A stretch of DNA of 64,000 nt from Phycisphaerales bacterium (GCA_029260575.1 JAJDDB010000004.1:62001-126000); one strand, 5' to 3'. Shown: positions 33,437 through 43,032, counted from the stretch's first letter. Notes: a model not told the origin generated them from the sequence alone. Numbers and translations are program-made.

Positions 33437-33828
33437 TTCATCGCTCTTGTAATCAGTGATTCGAGTTTGCTTTTCGGGAGGACGCGCTGCACCTGTCTGC
33501 CGCGTCCCACGATCCGGTCGCCATGATACGCGATGACATCGCAGATCAGGGTGGACGGTCCGAGTTCAACCGCAGTCGCTTCGACGCGCACCTGTTCACC
33601 GACTGGCGTCGGGGCCACATGATCGATACTCAGGTGCGATCCGATGCCTTCTTCGTGATCTTCCAGATGCGGCGCGAGTACTTTGCGGGCCGCAAGCTCC
33701 ATGTGATGGGCCATCGACCATGTGGAATACACTCGATGCACAACGATGCCATCAAATGCCGGGCACATATCGTCGGTGACGGTGATGATGACAGCAGTGG
33801 TGTTGCCGATCTTGAGAGACGGATGCAT
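33433..33828 (-). CDS. Hotdog-fold acyl-CoA thioesterase (FlK/PaaI-like)
   Basis: 131 residues from ATG 33828 (MHPSLKIGNTTAVIITV). Typical hotdog segments are DGIVVHRVYSTWSMAHHMELAAR (central helix with a Glu), GIGSHLSIDHVAPTPVGEQVRVEATAVE and DVIAYHGDRIVGRGRQVQRVL. It resembles fluoroacetyl-CoA thioesterase-like proteins more than classic PaaI. As the first gene of the paa operon it may release CoA from stalled ring-cleavage intermediates, the role assigned to PaaI. A much longer open frame extends upstream, but it overlaps the divergent hydrolase and has no homology. Confidence 0.85.
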   Translation of the reverse strand: MHPSLKIGNTTAVIITVTDDMCPAFDGIVVHRVYSTWSMAHHMELAARKVLAPHLEDHEEGIGSHLSIDHVAPTPVGEQVRVEATAVELGPSTLICDVIAYHGDRIVGRGRQVQRVLPKSKLESLITRAMK

Positions 33829-33889
33829 GACCCGCGCAGTGTACCGCCTGCTGAAAATGTTACCCTGCGCCCGGTTACACTGACGCGCG

Positions 33890-34816
33890 ATGTTTGGACT
33901 TCTGATTCTGCTGCTGATTGCGTTTGTGCTTGGAATGTTCTTGCTCACAGTGGTGATGCTGTGGGGTTCGATGCATCCGCCGCGCACCGGGCCCGGTACG
34001 GCGCTCGCCCGGGGGTTGCCTGCTGATCCGGGCGATCTCGGGTTGCATGCCGAGCAGTGGTGGCTTGACCGGCCCGACGGCGCACGATTGCCTGTGTGGG
34101 AGATCGCGACAGATGCGCAACCAACAACAGATGGCTTGACTGCGGTGTTCGTGCATGGCTGGGCAATGTCGCGGTATGACATGCTCGGGCGGCTTGATCC
34201 ATATCGACAATTCTGTGAGCGCATTGTTCTGTACGACTTGCGCGGGCACGGTGACGCAACCGGCGCCCCCAGCAGGATCGGCCACGATGAACAGTACGAC
34301 CTGCTTGAATTGCTGAACCGACTCGGCGATACACGATTGGTTCTGGTCGGCCTGTCGATGGGCGCGGTGATCGCGCTGCATGCAGCGGCGGAAGCTGATG
34401 ACGCGATGAAGAATCGCATTGCCGGAATCGTGGCGTACGGGCCGTATACGAAATTACACGAATCGTTGCGCGGTAGGTTGCGCGTGCAGCAGATGCCGAC
34501 GCGTCCGATGACCGACCTCATGATGTTGTTGTTACGTGCGATCGGCATTCGACATCGTGACTTGATTACGCATGTTCGGAATGTGCGGTGTCCGCTTCTC
34601 GTAGTGCATGGCCGCAACGATCGTATTTCGCCGTTGCGCCATGCTGAAGAGATTGTCGATGCTGCTGCGGATGCAGCACTTCACGAGATCGCCGATGCGG
34701 AGCACCTTGATGCGCCTTTCGCTGCCGCACACCAGCACAATGCCGTCGTGCGGTCGTTCCTGCAGCGGATTAAATCGTCTCCACCTGCCGAAGTTACACG
34801 ATCAGGGACGTTCTGA
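33890..34816 (+). CDS. Alpha/beta hydrolase with N-terminal membrane helix
   Basis: 308 residues. A hydrophobic N-terminus (LLILLLIAFVLGMFLLTVVML) anchors the protein. The hydrolase domain has TAVFVHGWAMSRYDM (oxyanion region), VLYDLRGHGDA, the nucleophile elbow VLVGLSMGAVIALHAA, and the acid and His regions VVHGRNDRISPL and AEHLDAPF. Substrate unknown. It is divergent from the paa operon (61 bases between starts) and its last 15 bases overlap the convergent DUF1573 gene. Confidence 0.84.
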   Translation: MFGLLILLLIAFVLGMFLLTVVMLWGSMHPPRTGPGTALARGLPADPGDLGLHAEQWWLDRPDGARLPVWEIATDAQPTTDGLTAVFVHGWAMSRYDMLGRLDPYRQFCERIVLYDLRGHGDATGAPSRIGHDEQYDLLELLNRLGDTRLVLVGLSMGAVIALHAAAEADDAMKNRIAGIVAYGPYTKLHESLRGRLRVQQMPTRPMTDLMMLLLRAIGIRHRDLITHVRNVRCPLLVVHGRNDRISPLRHAEEIVDAAADAALHEIADAEHLDAPFAAAHQHNAVVRSFLQRIKSSPPAEVTRSGTF

Positions 34817-36136
34817 CGGCCCCGCAGGCGGTGTGCTCGTTGCCTGTGTCGGTGGTGAAATACGCCTGGGTGTGACGGGGGTATTTTGTTGTTCGGGGTC
34901 GACAACTATGCCTGCGACACGAATGTTGACCGTTTCATCGCCGGGCATGTCCGTGGTGATGTTGACCATCCCGCGGATGCCGCCGACGTATGTACCGCTG
35001 TCGCCTTTGAGCACAATTCCGTAGCCGGAGACTCCCGGTTCATCGAGGGCAATGGTTTCGACGGTCATGCCGGGAACTGTACTGCCGCTCAGCTGGATGT
35101 TGGTGATATTGAACGGCCGACCGTCACGGCTGGTCAATCGGCAGACCTTCTCGAATGAATCGCCGGTCTCGACGCGACCGGCCTGGAGATACGGAAGATC
35201 CGGCAGCAGGTTGTTATAGACGGTGGCGTTGACAGTAATGTTTACATCATGGTCGACCGACGCCGATGCACCGGGCAGACGGCCGCGCGTCTTGACACTG
35301 ACTGCGCCGAAGACCTGTCCCCATTGTGCGTTCTCATCAAGTGTGATTTCGATCAGCTTTGGTTCGGACGGCTGGGCTGAATCCATCGGGGCGGGACCGG
35401 ATTGCGTTTCGATTAGCCGTGCGGTCATGTTGCGCTGCTTCGACTGGACATCGAGTACTTCAAAGGTGGGGTCGACTGATGTCAGCTTCACGATGCGTGT
35501 ATGCCGCTGGCCCGTTCTGACATTGTCAAACTTCAGTATGTACGGTTCGACCTTGACGAACTGCTTGATGTCGGATTGGATGACAAGCGTAATCTTTGGT
35601 TCGTTGGTCGCATTGGAATTCACGGTAATGGTCTTTGCCTGCCTGCCGTGCCCTTTGGGTTTAAATGTAATGCCGATCGAACCGCTTTCCCCCGGCTCGA
35701 ACACGTACTTGTCCGGCTCTGCTGCCGTGCATCCGCAACTGGTCTTCAATTCCTTGTCGATGACAAGCGTGTCGTCACCATTGTTCGTGAACGAGAATCG
35801 GTATGTTTTCTCTTCAATGTCCCAGATGCTGCCAAAGTCGTGTGTCTTCTCTTGGAACTCGATCGTTGGCCCATTGGACTTTCGATCGATTGCAGCGGTG
35901 GCGCGTCGCGATAGTGTTTGATCAGCAGTTGCAGGTGTTGTCGAATTGCTGTTCACATCGCGAGGCGAATCATCCGTTGCAACAGCATCAGAACCTGAAA
36001 CCGGACTTGCCGCTGCAGTAGCGGACCGGTCAACATCAGCGGATTTGTCGCAGCCGCTTGCGATGAGAATTACGCAGGTGACTGCCATTGTAAAAATGAG
36101 TGAACAACTCAGACTTCGTTTCATGAATCGCAACAT
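34802..36136 (-). CDS. DUF1573 domain lipoprotein
   Basis: 444 residues from ATG 36136. The signal ends in the lipobox ILIASGC. After a Ser/Thr/Asp-rich linker comes a DUF1573 immunoglobulin-like domain: HDFGSIWDIEEKTYRFSFTN, LVIDKELKTSCGCTAAEPD (the conserved SCGCT) and PGESGSIGITFKPKGHGRQAK. A second similar region follows (FDNVRTGQRHTRIVKLTS) and a Pro/Thr-rich tail. DUF1573 proteins are frequent in planctomycetes and Bacteroidota, usually in the periplasm or on the surface, with no known reaction. Alternative starts are GTG 36148 and ATG 36124. Confidence 0.87.
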   Translation of the reverse strand: MLRFMKRSLSCSLIFTMAVTCVILIASGCDKSADVDRSATAAASPVSGSDAVATDDSPRDVNSNSTTPATADQTLSRRATAAIDRKSNGPTIEFQEKTHDFGSIWDIEEKTYRFSFTNNGDDTLVIDKELKTSCGCTAAEPDKYVFEPGESGSIGITFKPKGHGRQAKTITVNSNATNEPKITLVIQSDIKQFVKVEPYILKFDNVRTGQRHTRIVKLTSVDPTFEVLDVQSKQRNMTARLIETQSGPAPMDSAQPSEPKLIEITLDENAQWGQVFGAVSVKTRGRLPGASASVDHDVNITVNATVYNNLLPDLPYLQAGRVETGDSFEKVCRLTSRDGRPFNITNIQLSGSTVPGMTVETIALDEPGVSGYGIVLKGDSGTYVGGIRGMVNITTDMPGDETVNIRVAGIVVDPEQQNTPVTPRRISPPTQATSTPPAGPSERP

Positions 36137-36280
36137 CTTTATTACCACCCAGGAGTTTTCAGATTCTCATTCACGTTGCCGCGCAGACGCCTGCGGCAGT
36201 CGAACGCTTTGAATCCGCCGAAATTGCCCCGCAACGGCTAATTCCCGAGGAAATCTACCACACGAATCTGCCTTGCAGGC

Positions 36281-37735
36281 TCACTTCTTCGGTTCAGTCA
36301 TCGACCGGGCATCGAGCAGCGTATCCAGTTTCTTGGCGTCCACGAGATCGTGTTCGAGGACGTATTCACGCACCGTCTGGCCGGTCTTGAATGCGTTCTT
36401 GGCGACTTTCGCAGCCTCATCGTAGCCAATGACCGGAGCCAGAGATGTACACATCATCAGGCTCTGTTCAACCATATTGCTGGCAATATCCTTGTTGGGC
36501 TTCAAATCCACAAGGCATTTGTCGGTGAACATTGTCGCCGCATTGCCCAGCAGCGTGATAATGTCAATCAGATTCGCAGCCATCATCGGCATCGCTACGT
36601 TGAGTTCCAGCAGCGACCCGATCCCACCAAGCGCGCCGATGGTGATAGCAGCATCATTGCCGATGACCTGGCAGGCGACCTGCATGACTGATTCGCAGAT
36701 GACCGGGTTCACCTTGCCGGGCATGATTGACGACCCCGGTTGCGTCGGCGGCAGACTCAATTCAAACAGACCGCACCGCGGACCCATGCCAAGCAATCGA
36801 ATGTCACTGGCGATCTTCGACAGCGACACCGCAATCGTCTTGAGTTCGCCAGACGCTTCCACGATGCAGTCGCGTGTTGCCTGTGCTTCAAAATGGTTCG
36901 GAGCTTCGACGAACTTGATGCCTGTATGTTTGGACAGCCGCTGCGCAACGAGCTTGCCGAATCGCGGATGCGTATTGATGCCCGTGCCGACAGCCGTGCC
37001 GCCGATCGGCAGGTTTTCTGCAATGCGCATCATCGCGCGTTCAGCACGCGTGACGGAATACTCCGCCTGCGCTGCATAGCCGCTGAATTCCTGCCCGAGA
37101 CGAATCGGCGTCGCATCCATCAGATGCGTGCGCCCGATCTTGACGATGTTGTCCCACTGGCGCGCCTTCTTCTTCAGTTCACGCGTCAGCGACTTCAATG
37201 GTGGAATCAATTCGAGTTTGATTGCTGTTGCCGCAGCGATCTGCATCGCAGTTGGAAACGCGTCATTGCTCGACTGGCCCATGTTCACATGATCGTTGGG
37301 ATGAATCGGATCCTTTGCGCCGATGCGCTTGCCCGCTGCCTTGCACGCAAGGTTGCTGATGACCTCGTTGACGTTCATGTTGGTACTGGTGCCGCTGCCG
37401 GTTTGGAACACATCGATCGGGAAGTGCCGCATCATGTCATGTGTGGATTTGCCTGCCGGCCCGTCACTGAGCGCTTCCATTATGTCCGAACAGGCACTGA
37501 CGATCAGTTGGGTCGGCTTCGCATCGAGCTTCTTCAACTCGTGATTCGATTCAGCGCATGCACGTTTGAGCATCGCGAAAGCGTGAATCACGCTCGGCGG
37601 CACAGGCCGGCCCGACACGGGAAAATTCAACACCGCCCGCTGGGTTGTTGCTCCGAACAGCACATCAGCCGGTACCGTCATTTCACCCATCGAATCTTTC
37701 TCGACCCGTGTCTTCATGGTTGTTGTCGTTGCCAT
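36281..37735 (-). CDS. fumC: Fumarate hydratase class II
   Basis: 484 residues, close to the family norm of 460-470. The fumarase/aspartase signature GSSIMPGKVNPV is present. So are the substrate-site segments TGSGTSTNMNVNEVISNLA and GQSSNDAFPTAMQIA, and KIGRTHLMDATPIRLGQEFSGYA with the catalytic His. Interconverts fumarate and L-malate in the TCA cycle as a soluble tetramer. An aspartate ammonia-lyase would look similar, but the HPNDHVNMGQSSND form fits FumC. The start is ATG 37735; the extra Ala/Thr-rich residues before KDSMGEMTVP are unremarkable. Confidence 0.94.
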   Translation of the reverse strand: MATTTTMKTRVEKDSMGEMTVPADVLFGATTQRAVLNFPVSGRPVPPSVIHAFAMLKRACAESNHELKKLDAKPTQLIVSACSDIMEALSDGPAGKSTHDMMRHFPIDVFQTGSGTSTNMNVNEVISNLACKAAGKRIGAKDPIHPNDHVNMGQSSNDAFPTAMQIAAATAIKLELIPPLKSLTRELKKKARQWDNIVKIGRTHLMDATPIRLGQEFSGYAAQAEYSVTRAERAMMRIAENLPIGGTAVGTGINTHPRFGKLVAQRLSKHTGIKFVEAPNHFEAQATRDCIVEASGELKTIAVSLSKIASDIRLLGMGPRCGLFELSLPPTQPGSSIMPGKVNPVICESVMQVACQVIGNDAAITIGALGGIGSLLELNVAMPMMAANLIDIITLLGNAATMFTDKCLVDLKPNKDIASNMVEQSLMMCTSLAPVIGYDEAAKVAKNAFKTGQTVREYVLEHDLVDAKKLDTLLDARSMTEPKK

Positions 37736-37794
37736 AGCCAACAGTGTAGCGGCTCGATCAACTGCGACGACGCGCCTGCCGATGACCGCGATTG

Positions 37795-38529
37795 TTATTG
37801 CGTTTCGAGTAATTGCGGCAGCACATCGCCTGCCTGCGCAATCAATTCAATATCGGCAAGGTCGCTTGCCGCGCTGCGCTGCGTGTTCACGACAATGATG
37901 CTCGCGCCGCTTTCGCGGGCAATGCCGATCAACGCCGCTGCGGGGTAGACCACAGCACTGGTGCCAATGACCAGCAGCAGATCACTTTCAATGCAAAGCG
38001 TTGCAGCGCGTTCCCATGCGTCAGGAGGAAGATCTTCGCCGAACCAGACAACGGACGGCCGCATCAAAGCGCCACATTCCGGGCAACTGCGCAGCCCCGG
38101 CGGATCGGCCATGTCGATCTCCTGTTCGCAGCCGCACCGACTGTGACAACGATCTCGCGCGATCGAGCCGTGCAGTTGCACAACGTCGCGTGCTCCAGCT
38201 CGAAACAACAGATCATCTACATTCTGAGTCACGTTCACTACGTCAGGTCGTTGCCCAAGCGCGCGGTGTGCCGGGTTTGGCTGCGCCGCTGCTACAGCTG
38301 CTCGCCGATGGTTGTACCAATCGATCACCAATTCCGCATCAACTTCAAAGCCTTGTGGCGATGCGAGGGTCGTCGGGTCGTAGCGTGCCCACATGCCGGT
38401 CTGCGCATCGCGAAACGTCGGCACACCGGATTCAGCACTCAGACCCGCGCCCGAAAACGCAACAATAGATGCACTTTTTTCGATCAGTGTTCGCGCATCA
38501 TCGAGCGTCGCAACAAGGGCATTGGTCAC
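37795..38529 (-). CDS. NAD-dependent protein deacylase (sirtuin)
   Basis: 244 residues, class III sirtuin. IVAFSGAGLSAESGVPTFRD binds NAD; TQNVDDLLFRAGARDVVQLHGS holds the catalytic His. A zinc knuckle is made of CHSRCGC and CPECG, followed by PSVVWFGEDLP and VIGTSAVVYPAA. The pair Tyr and Arg in DWYNHRR is the YxxR motif that in SIRT5 and CobB gives preference for succinyl, malonyl or glutaryl lysines. This fits a genome stretch rich in succinyl-CoA and acyl-CoA metabolism. Start taken as GTG 38529; the frame also opens with TTG at 38535. Confidence 0.92.
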   Translation of the reverse strand: MTNALVATLDDARTLIEKSASIVAFSGAGLSAESGVPTFRDAQTGMWARYDPTTLASPQGFEVDAELVIDWYNHRRAAVAAAQPNPAHRALGQRPDVVNVTQNVDDLLFRAGARDVVQLHGSIARDRCHSRCGCEQEIDMADPPGLRSCPECGALMRPSVVWFGEDLPPDAWERAATLCIESDLLLVIGTSAVVYPAAALIGIARESGASIIVVNTQRSAASDLADIELIAQAGDVLPQLLETQ

Positions 38530-38556
38530 GAGCAAAGACCCTTTTCTGGTTCAGAT

Positions 38557-40755
38557 TCAGGGTTCGGACGCGGCATTGGAGGCATCAGCCGCGGTGGGTT
38601 CAGGCGGGGTTTGCGACTCGCCATCAAGTTGCTGACGGAGCGTATCCAGACGCGTCCGTAGTTCTTCAGTCAACGTTGCACCAAACCGCTGATCGATCTC
38701 GGTCTGCACACGTTTGGCCAGCGTCTCATCACCACCGGCAAGATCTGCCAGGAGTTCGATCCAAGCCTCGGCAGTCGGTTGAAATTCCGCAGCGCGGTTG
38801 TAATGGCCAGCCAGAAGGGCTGCTTTGAATCTCAACTGCTGCAGCTCGGCCGATCCATTGGCTGTTGTGATCAATTCCAGCGCAACGTGTGCATCGGCAT
38901 ATTGCTCACGTTCCACAAAAAACCGCCCCAGTCGTGTTGCCACTTCGACTCGGTCCGCCGCCGGAAGCTGCTCTGTCGGCATGGTTGCCACCCGTGAAAG
39001 CAGTTCTATGCGAAGTGCAGCATCAGCATTGGCCTGCATCAAGAGATCGTCAGCTCCGATCACATCAGCAGGGGCAAGCTTAGCCAAGACGCTGGTGATG
39101 GATTCACGCCACGTGTTTGTCAATGTTTCTTCCGGCGGGCGCAGCTCAACCACGGATTGCAGCGTTGCGAGTGTCGCATCACTCTGTGCGATTGCGCGAA
39201 TCAACGACGGGTACACCGCAGTGTCATCGGCTCGGGCGCGCAGCAGCGTCAGGTTGGAACGCTGCGCTAACGCTTCGGCGACAGCAGTGCGCATTGCGGG
39301 ATCATCGCTTTCCAGGAATCTCGCAGCCTGTCCGAATTCCGCATCTTCTGAAAGGTACACTGCCAGTCGAGTCAATTGAGGTGTTGTGCGCACCGCGCTC
39401 GCGTCGCGCACAGAGTCAATCAAAGCAGCGCGTTGTTCTGCGTCAATCTCCTCCGTGCCATGAAGAAACAAGCACTTCCAAACCGCTTCACACGCAGCGT
39501 CACTGACCGTGGGATCACCAATGCGTCGAATGAGCGCAGGCAGCGCAGTTGCCGTCGGGCGTTCAGTTAAGAGTTCGATGGATGTCTGGATGACATCGAT
39601 GGATGTTTCATCGCCGAGTCCACGTGCAAGTCGTTCGCTGAGTTCAGTATAGTTCAGTTCATTGAGAAGACGGGCTGCGCGTGTGCGAATAGTCGCCTGC
39701 GGATCATCCAGTCGCGCTGAAAGAGCATTTATGAGTGCAGCCGGGATCTCGTGATCGCGCGAGATGAAGCGGATTCGTTCAATGGCAAATTCACGAACAA
39801 CTGAAAGTTCATCGTCGAGCAGGGTGGGCAGGGGGGCCAACTGCTGATCTACATCGGTGGGCAGTGCCCGGAAAAGATCACGCAGTACTTCAATAACACG
39901 TTGTTCGACACGACGAACCCGCTGTCGTTGCAGCGTCAACTCACGTTCCAGTTCGGCACGTTCGGTGGCAAGACGCTGCACCTGGTCGACGAGCCATTGC
40001 TCACGGGTCTGGTTGCGGGCTTGTACCCACCACGAACGCCAGGTCTGCGGACGGTTGCCGTACGGCAAACGCGTCAGGCGCGTCAGGGCTTCGCAGGCAG
40101 CAGCAGTAATCGCTTCTGGTTCCTCGCGTTGTTCATTCAGAAGCGCGATCAACTGGTCCGCTGCGTCGCGTGTTCGAAATGCGCCCAGCGCGCCAATGGC
40201 ATTGAGGCGATGCTCCGGCGCGGCGGACTGGTCCTGGACAAGAGCGGAAATGTTGGCAAGTACGTCAGCTTCGTGCTGTGCAAGCAACCGCCAGAGTGTG
40301 TCCTGGGCCTGCAGGGGCGCGGTGGGGAGAATATCCAGCGCAGCCTGTACCAGTCGCTGCGGCGTGGTTTCAGATGTGATCATCGCACGCAAGACCGCGA
40401 GCATCTGATTGGGCTGATTGCCTCGCAGGGCCTGCTCCAGGATCTGGTCAGCCCGATCGATTTCCAGCGCAAGCAGTTCCTGCGCCGCAGCGAGCAGGCG
40501 GCCGTCATCCGGCCCATTTGTTGACTCCAGCAGGATTGGCGCGATAAGGTCGATTTGCCGCTGCTGGCGTTCTGTCAAGGCCCCTTCGCTGTCTGCATCG
40601 TCCGAGTCCGCCTGCCCGATCGCCCCGGGGGCGGCATTAGGTTGTACTGGGCCAGTTGTGGTTGCGAAACCGGAACAGCCGGCTGTCACAGCGACGAGGG
40701 CCAGGAATAGACAAGACACTCCGGGCAGTATGCGAAAGCTCGGCCGATCTCGCAT
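38557..40755 (-). CDS. HEAT-repeat lipoprotein
   Basis: 732 residues from ATG 40755, whose signal ends in the lipobox VTAGC (Cys27); ATG 40794 would add 13 residues. After a linker, residues from about 60 onward are arrays of helical pairs of HEAT/armadillo type (HRLNAIGALGAFRTRDAADQL, LDDPQATIRTRAARLLNELN, ESDDPAMRTAVAEALAQRS). The segment GNRPQTWRSWWVQARNQT is a motif often seen in planctomycete HEAT proteins. A coiled coil (AERAELERELTLQRQRVRR) sits in the middle. It is a protein-interaction scaffold on the envelope; partners unknown. Confidence 0.84.
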   Translation of the reverse strand: MRDRPSFRILPGVSCLFLALVAVTAGCSGFATTTGPVQPNAAPGAIGQADSDDADSEGALTERQQRQIDLIAPILLESTNGPDDGRLLAAAQELLALEIDRADQILEQALRGNQPNQMLAVLRAMITSETTPQRLVQAALDILPTAPLQAQDTLWRLLAQHEADVLANISALVQDQSAAPEHRLNAIGALGAFRTRDAADQLIALLNEQREEPEAITAAACEALTRLTRLPYGNRPQTWRSWWVQARNQTREQWLVDQVQRLATERAELERELTLQRQRVRRVEQRVIEVLRDLFRALPTDVDQQLAPLPTLLDDELSVVREFAIERIRFISRDHEIPAALINALSARLDDPQATIRTRAARLLNELNYTELSERLARGLGDETSIDVIQTSIELLTERPTATALPALIRRIGDPTVSDAACEAVWKCLFLHGTEEIDAEQRAALIDSVRDASAVRTTPQLTRLAVYLSEDAEFGQAARFLESDDPAMRTAVAEALAQRSNLTLLRARADDTAVYPSLIRAIAQSDATLATLQSVVELRPPEETLTNTWRESITSVLAKLAPADVIGADDLLMQANADAALRIELLSRVATMPTEQLPAADRVEVATRLGRFFVEREQYADAHVALELITTANGSAELQQLRFKAALLAGHYNRAAEFQPTAEAWIELLADLAGGDETLAKRVQTEIDQRFGATLTEELRTRLDTLRQQLDGESQTPPEPTAADASNAASEP

Positions 40756-40949
40756 CAGTCGTTGGTCAGCAGTTTGGGCTATCTGTTTAGTCATTCTGTG
40801 CAAAGAACTGTTTTGAAAGAGGCGACTCCAGAATCGTATCGGATACACTATGGCCGATCTGGTAATGAATCGCAGATGTTTGATCAAAGCTTCAGTCAGA
40901 AGGATCTTTCAGGATTGATGATAGCGCGACGTAGCAGGGAAACCGCGGG

Positions 40950-42329
40950 ATGAGCGACTGGATTGACGCTGAAGGACATGCCGAACGTGCGTTCGAGATG
41001 TTTGAACGTGGCCGGTGGGCGGAAGCGGAAATGGAACTCCGCAAAGCGCTGTCGCTGAACCCCTCCCAGGCAGAATGGCATTTCAATCTGGGGCTCACGC
41101 TCGAGGCCTCCGGCCGGGATCCTGAGGCGCTGGACAGTTATGAACGGGCAATAGAGTTACTGCCGACCGAAGTCGACCCGCTGGTGGCTGCGGGGATTGT
41201 CGCAAATCGCCAGAATCGATGTGAAGATGCGATTCGATGGTTCGATCGGGCATTGACTTTGGAATTCGGCTGTGAGCCGGCGTACGCGCACAAGATGCAA
41301 AGTCATCTTCGTCTTGGCGATCATGAAGAAGTTGAGGCGACGTACTACCTTTCCCAGCAGGCGCTTGATGAGCCGAGCCCGCATTGTCTGGCGGTGATGG
41401 CAGAAAGTCTGATGGAGCGCGGCAAGGCTGAGCATGCCGGGTGGTGCCTGCGAGAGGCGATTCGGTTGGATCCAACGATGCCGCGTCTGCGGGCGCGGTT
41501 GGGTTCGGTCTTTGCTGCCACTGGACAACAGCACCGCGCGCTGCAGATGTTTCTTCGCGACCTGCGTGACGATCCGGGCAACATTGACACATTGCTGGAC
41601 TACGGTGAATTGCTGATTGATCTACGGCGGCTGCCTGAGGCTTCCGAGAAGTTTCGCCGAGTGCTGGAGATGGAGCCGGCGAACATCGACGCCCATGTGA
41701 TGCTCGGCCAAATTGCGATGCAAAGCGGCCAGTTCGAACAGGCGTATGTCGAGTTTGAACTCGTTGCCCGTCTTGATCCGGAATACCTGCAGAATCGAGT
41801 GAATCTGGCGAACGTGCTTCTGCGCCGCGGCATGCTCGATGATGCGCGCGAATGCCTTTGCGATCTGCATGAGATGGTTCGGGGTGCGGAGCAGCCATCA
41901 ACTTCGGCAGTCGATACTGCTCAATTCGGTAGCCTGCTTCTGGATGCCGACATGGCATGCGAGGCGGTAGAGGTTCTGCAGCAGATCGCAGATGACGACG
42001 AATCTTCAGTTGATATCTTGCGAAAGCTGGCGCTAGCGCGATATCAGTCCGGCGATCGACGTGGCGGCGCTGCATGCAGCCGAAAAGTGCTGCGTCTGAA
42101 TCCCGGGTGTGTGCAGTCAATGCACAATCTGGCGCTTGCAGCGTTGCAGGCCAACCGACTGTTCGTGGCTCGGGCGTGGATTCAGCGGGGCCTGAAGGTG
42201 GACAAGCATGACGACGGGTTGCGTCGTCTGCGCACCCGGTTGTGGATGGCAATGCTGCGGCGCGCGCTGGGTATGCGCAAACCAATCGCAGTTGCGGACA
42301 AAGCATCCGCACTTCCCGCATCATCGTGA
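40950..42329 (+). CDS. Tetratricopeptide-repeat protein
   Basis: 459 residues built almost wholly of TPR motifs, at least ten in succession: RWAEAEMELRKALSLNPSQAE, RDPEALDSYERAIELLPTEVD, RCEDAIRWFDRALTLEFGC, KAEHAGWCLREAIRLDPTMP, RLPEASEKFRRVLEMEPAN, QFEQAYVEFELVARLDPEY and more. There is no signal peptide and no enzymatic domain, so it is probably a cytoplasmic adaptor. AGGGA lies nine bases before ATG 40950. It is divergent from the HEAT lipoprotein with about 190 bases between starts. Confidence 0.88.
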   Translation: MSDWIDAEGHAERAFEMFERGRWAEAEMELRKALSLNPSQAEWHFNLGLTLEASGRDPEALDSYERAIELLPTEVDPLVAAGIVANRQNRCEDAIRWFDRALTLEFGCEPAYAHKMQSHLRLGDHEEVEATYYLSQQALDEPSPHCLAVMAESLMERGKAEHAGWCLREAIRLDPTMPRLRARLGSVFAATGQQHRALQMFLRDLRDDPGNIDTLLDYGELLIDLRRLPEASEKFRRVLEMEPANIDAHVMLGQIAMQSGQFEQAYVEFELVARLDPEYLQNRVNLANVLLRRGMLDDARECLCDLHEMVRGAEQPSTSAVDTAQFGSLLLDADMACEAVEVLQQIADDDESSVDILRKLALARYQSGDRRGGAACSRKVLRLNPGCVQSMHNLALAALQANRLFVARAWIQRGLKVDKHDDGLRRLRTRLWMAMLRRALGMRKPIAVADKASALPASS

Positions 42330-42350
42330 AACAAATTCGAATTTCTGAAT

Positions 42351-42629
42351 TTAGAGCGTTGCGCTGGTGTACGGCAGCAAAGCCATGTACCGAGCCCGCT
42401 TGAGTGCCTGAGAAAGCATGCGCTGTTCGCGAGCGGTGGTGCCGAGGCGTTTGCGTGAGTAGATCTTGCCGTTGGGCGTCATGCACCGTCGAAGGTCTTC
42501 GACAGCCTTGTAATCGACAAAGAATCGATCGTTGTGACCTTTCATCAGGTAGCCGGCCCGTCGTCCGGGTCCGCTGACGTTGGGTCCGCTGTCTCTGTTG
42601 CCGCCGCCGTGTTGTCGCCTGTTGTTCAT
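42351..42629 (-). CDS. rpsR: 30S ribosomal protein S18
   Basis: 92 residues. [20 protein letters not shown], then [34 protein letters not shown] is the S18 core. The N-terminus is extended by a Gly/Arg/Asn-rich stretch. Start ATG 42629 is preferred over ATG 42641 because GGAG lies six bases before it. S18 binds S6 in the platform of the small subunit. The usual neighbours rpsF, ssb and rplI are absent: the flanking genes encode TPR and amidotransferase-like proteins, so rpsR stands alone here. Confidence 0.95.
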   Translation of the reverse strand: MNNRRQHGGGNRDSGPNVSGPGRRAGYLMKGHNDRFFVDYKAVEDLRRCMTPNGKIYSRKRLGTTAREQRMLSQALKRARYMALLPYTSATL

Positions 42630-43032
42630 CGAAAACTCCATATCGTCGTGGTTGCTGGGAGCAGCCCTCCGGACTACAGCCGAAGGGCGACGAATCGAGC
42701 AGAATACGCTGGTTGTTGCGGTTCGGCAAGGTGCTGAGGGCCGAATCGCAATGTTCCCGATGGATTGTTCGTTGTACCAGAGCATCCGGCGAAAACGTAC
42801 TGCGAATAGTCCAACGGCCGAATGCCTGAATTTCGGGGGCTTTGCGGCACCAAAATTGCTTCCCTCCTCCACTGCCGATGGTCGAGTGTGCGACGTACCC
42901 CACCGTCGTGACGGCCATCGGCGGTCTTTTTGTAGCAGCACAGCCCAGCTGGCAGTGTGGGCTAACCGTCCCGGTGATTGCTGTTTTGGTGCGGGTCTGA
43001 TCCGATAGACCGGAAGACTCCGGAGCTTTCTC
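42630..43032. other. Intergenic region between rpsR and the amidotransferase-like gene
   Basis: 403 bases with no credible gene. It holds the rpsR promoter on the minus strand and, near the right end, GGAG seven bases before the GTG start at 43033. A weak hairpin with five Ts (42910-42931) could be a terminator but has a central mismatch. Confidence 0.5.
42701..42729 (-). promoter_or_regulatory. Sigma-70-like promoter of rpsR
   Basis: Read on the minus strand, TTGCCG (42724-42729) and TATTCT (42701-42706) are 17 bases apart. The -10 box ends 71 bases before the rpsR start codon. Confidence 0.55.

Noticed and set aside
33829-34617. N-terminal extension of the thioesterase
   Set aside because: The frame is open, but it overlaps the divergent alpha/beta hydrolase and is low-complexity; ATG 33828 gives the normal hotdog length.
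36740-37948. 402-residue plus-strand open frame
   Set aside because: It is antisense to fumC and the sirtuin, with Arg/His/Cys-rich composition and no domain; both minus-strand genes are certain.
42910-42931. Terminator upstream of the amidotransferase-like gene
   Set aside because: The stem GACGGCC/GGCGGTC has a central mismatch and only short arms, and no gene ends there on that strand.
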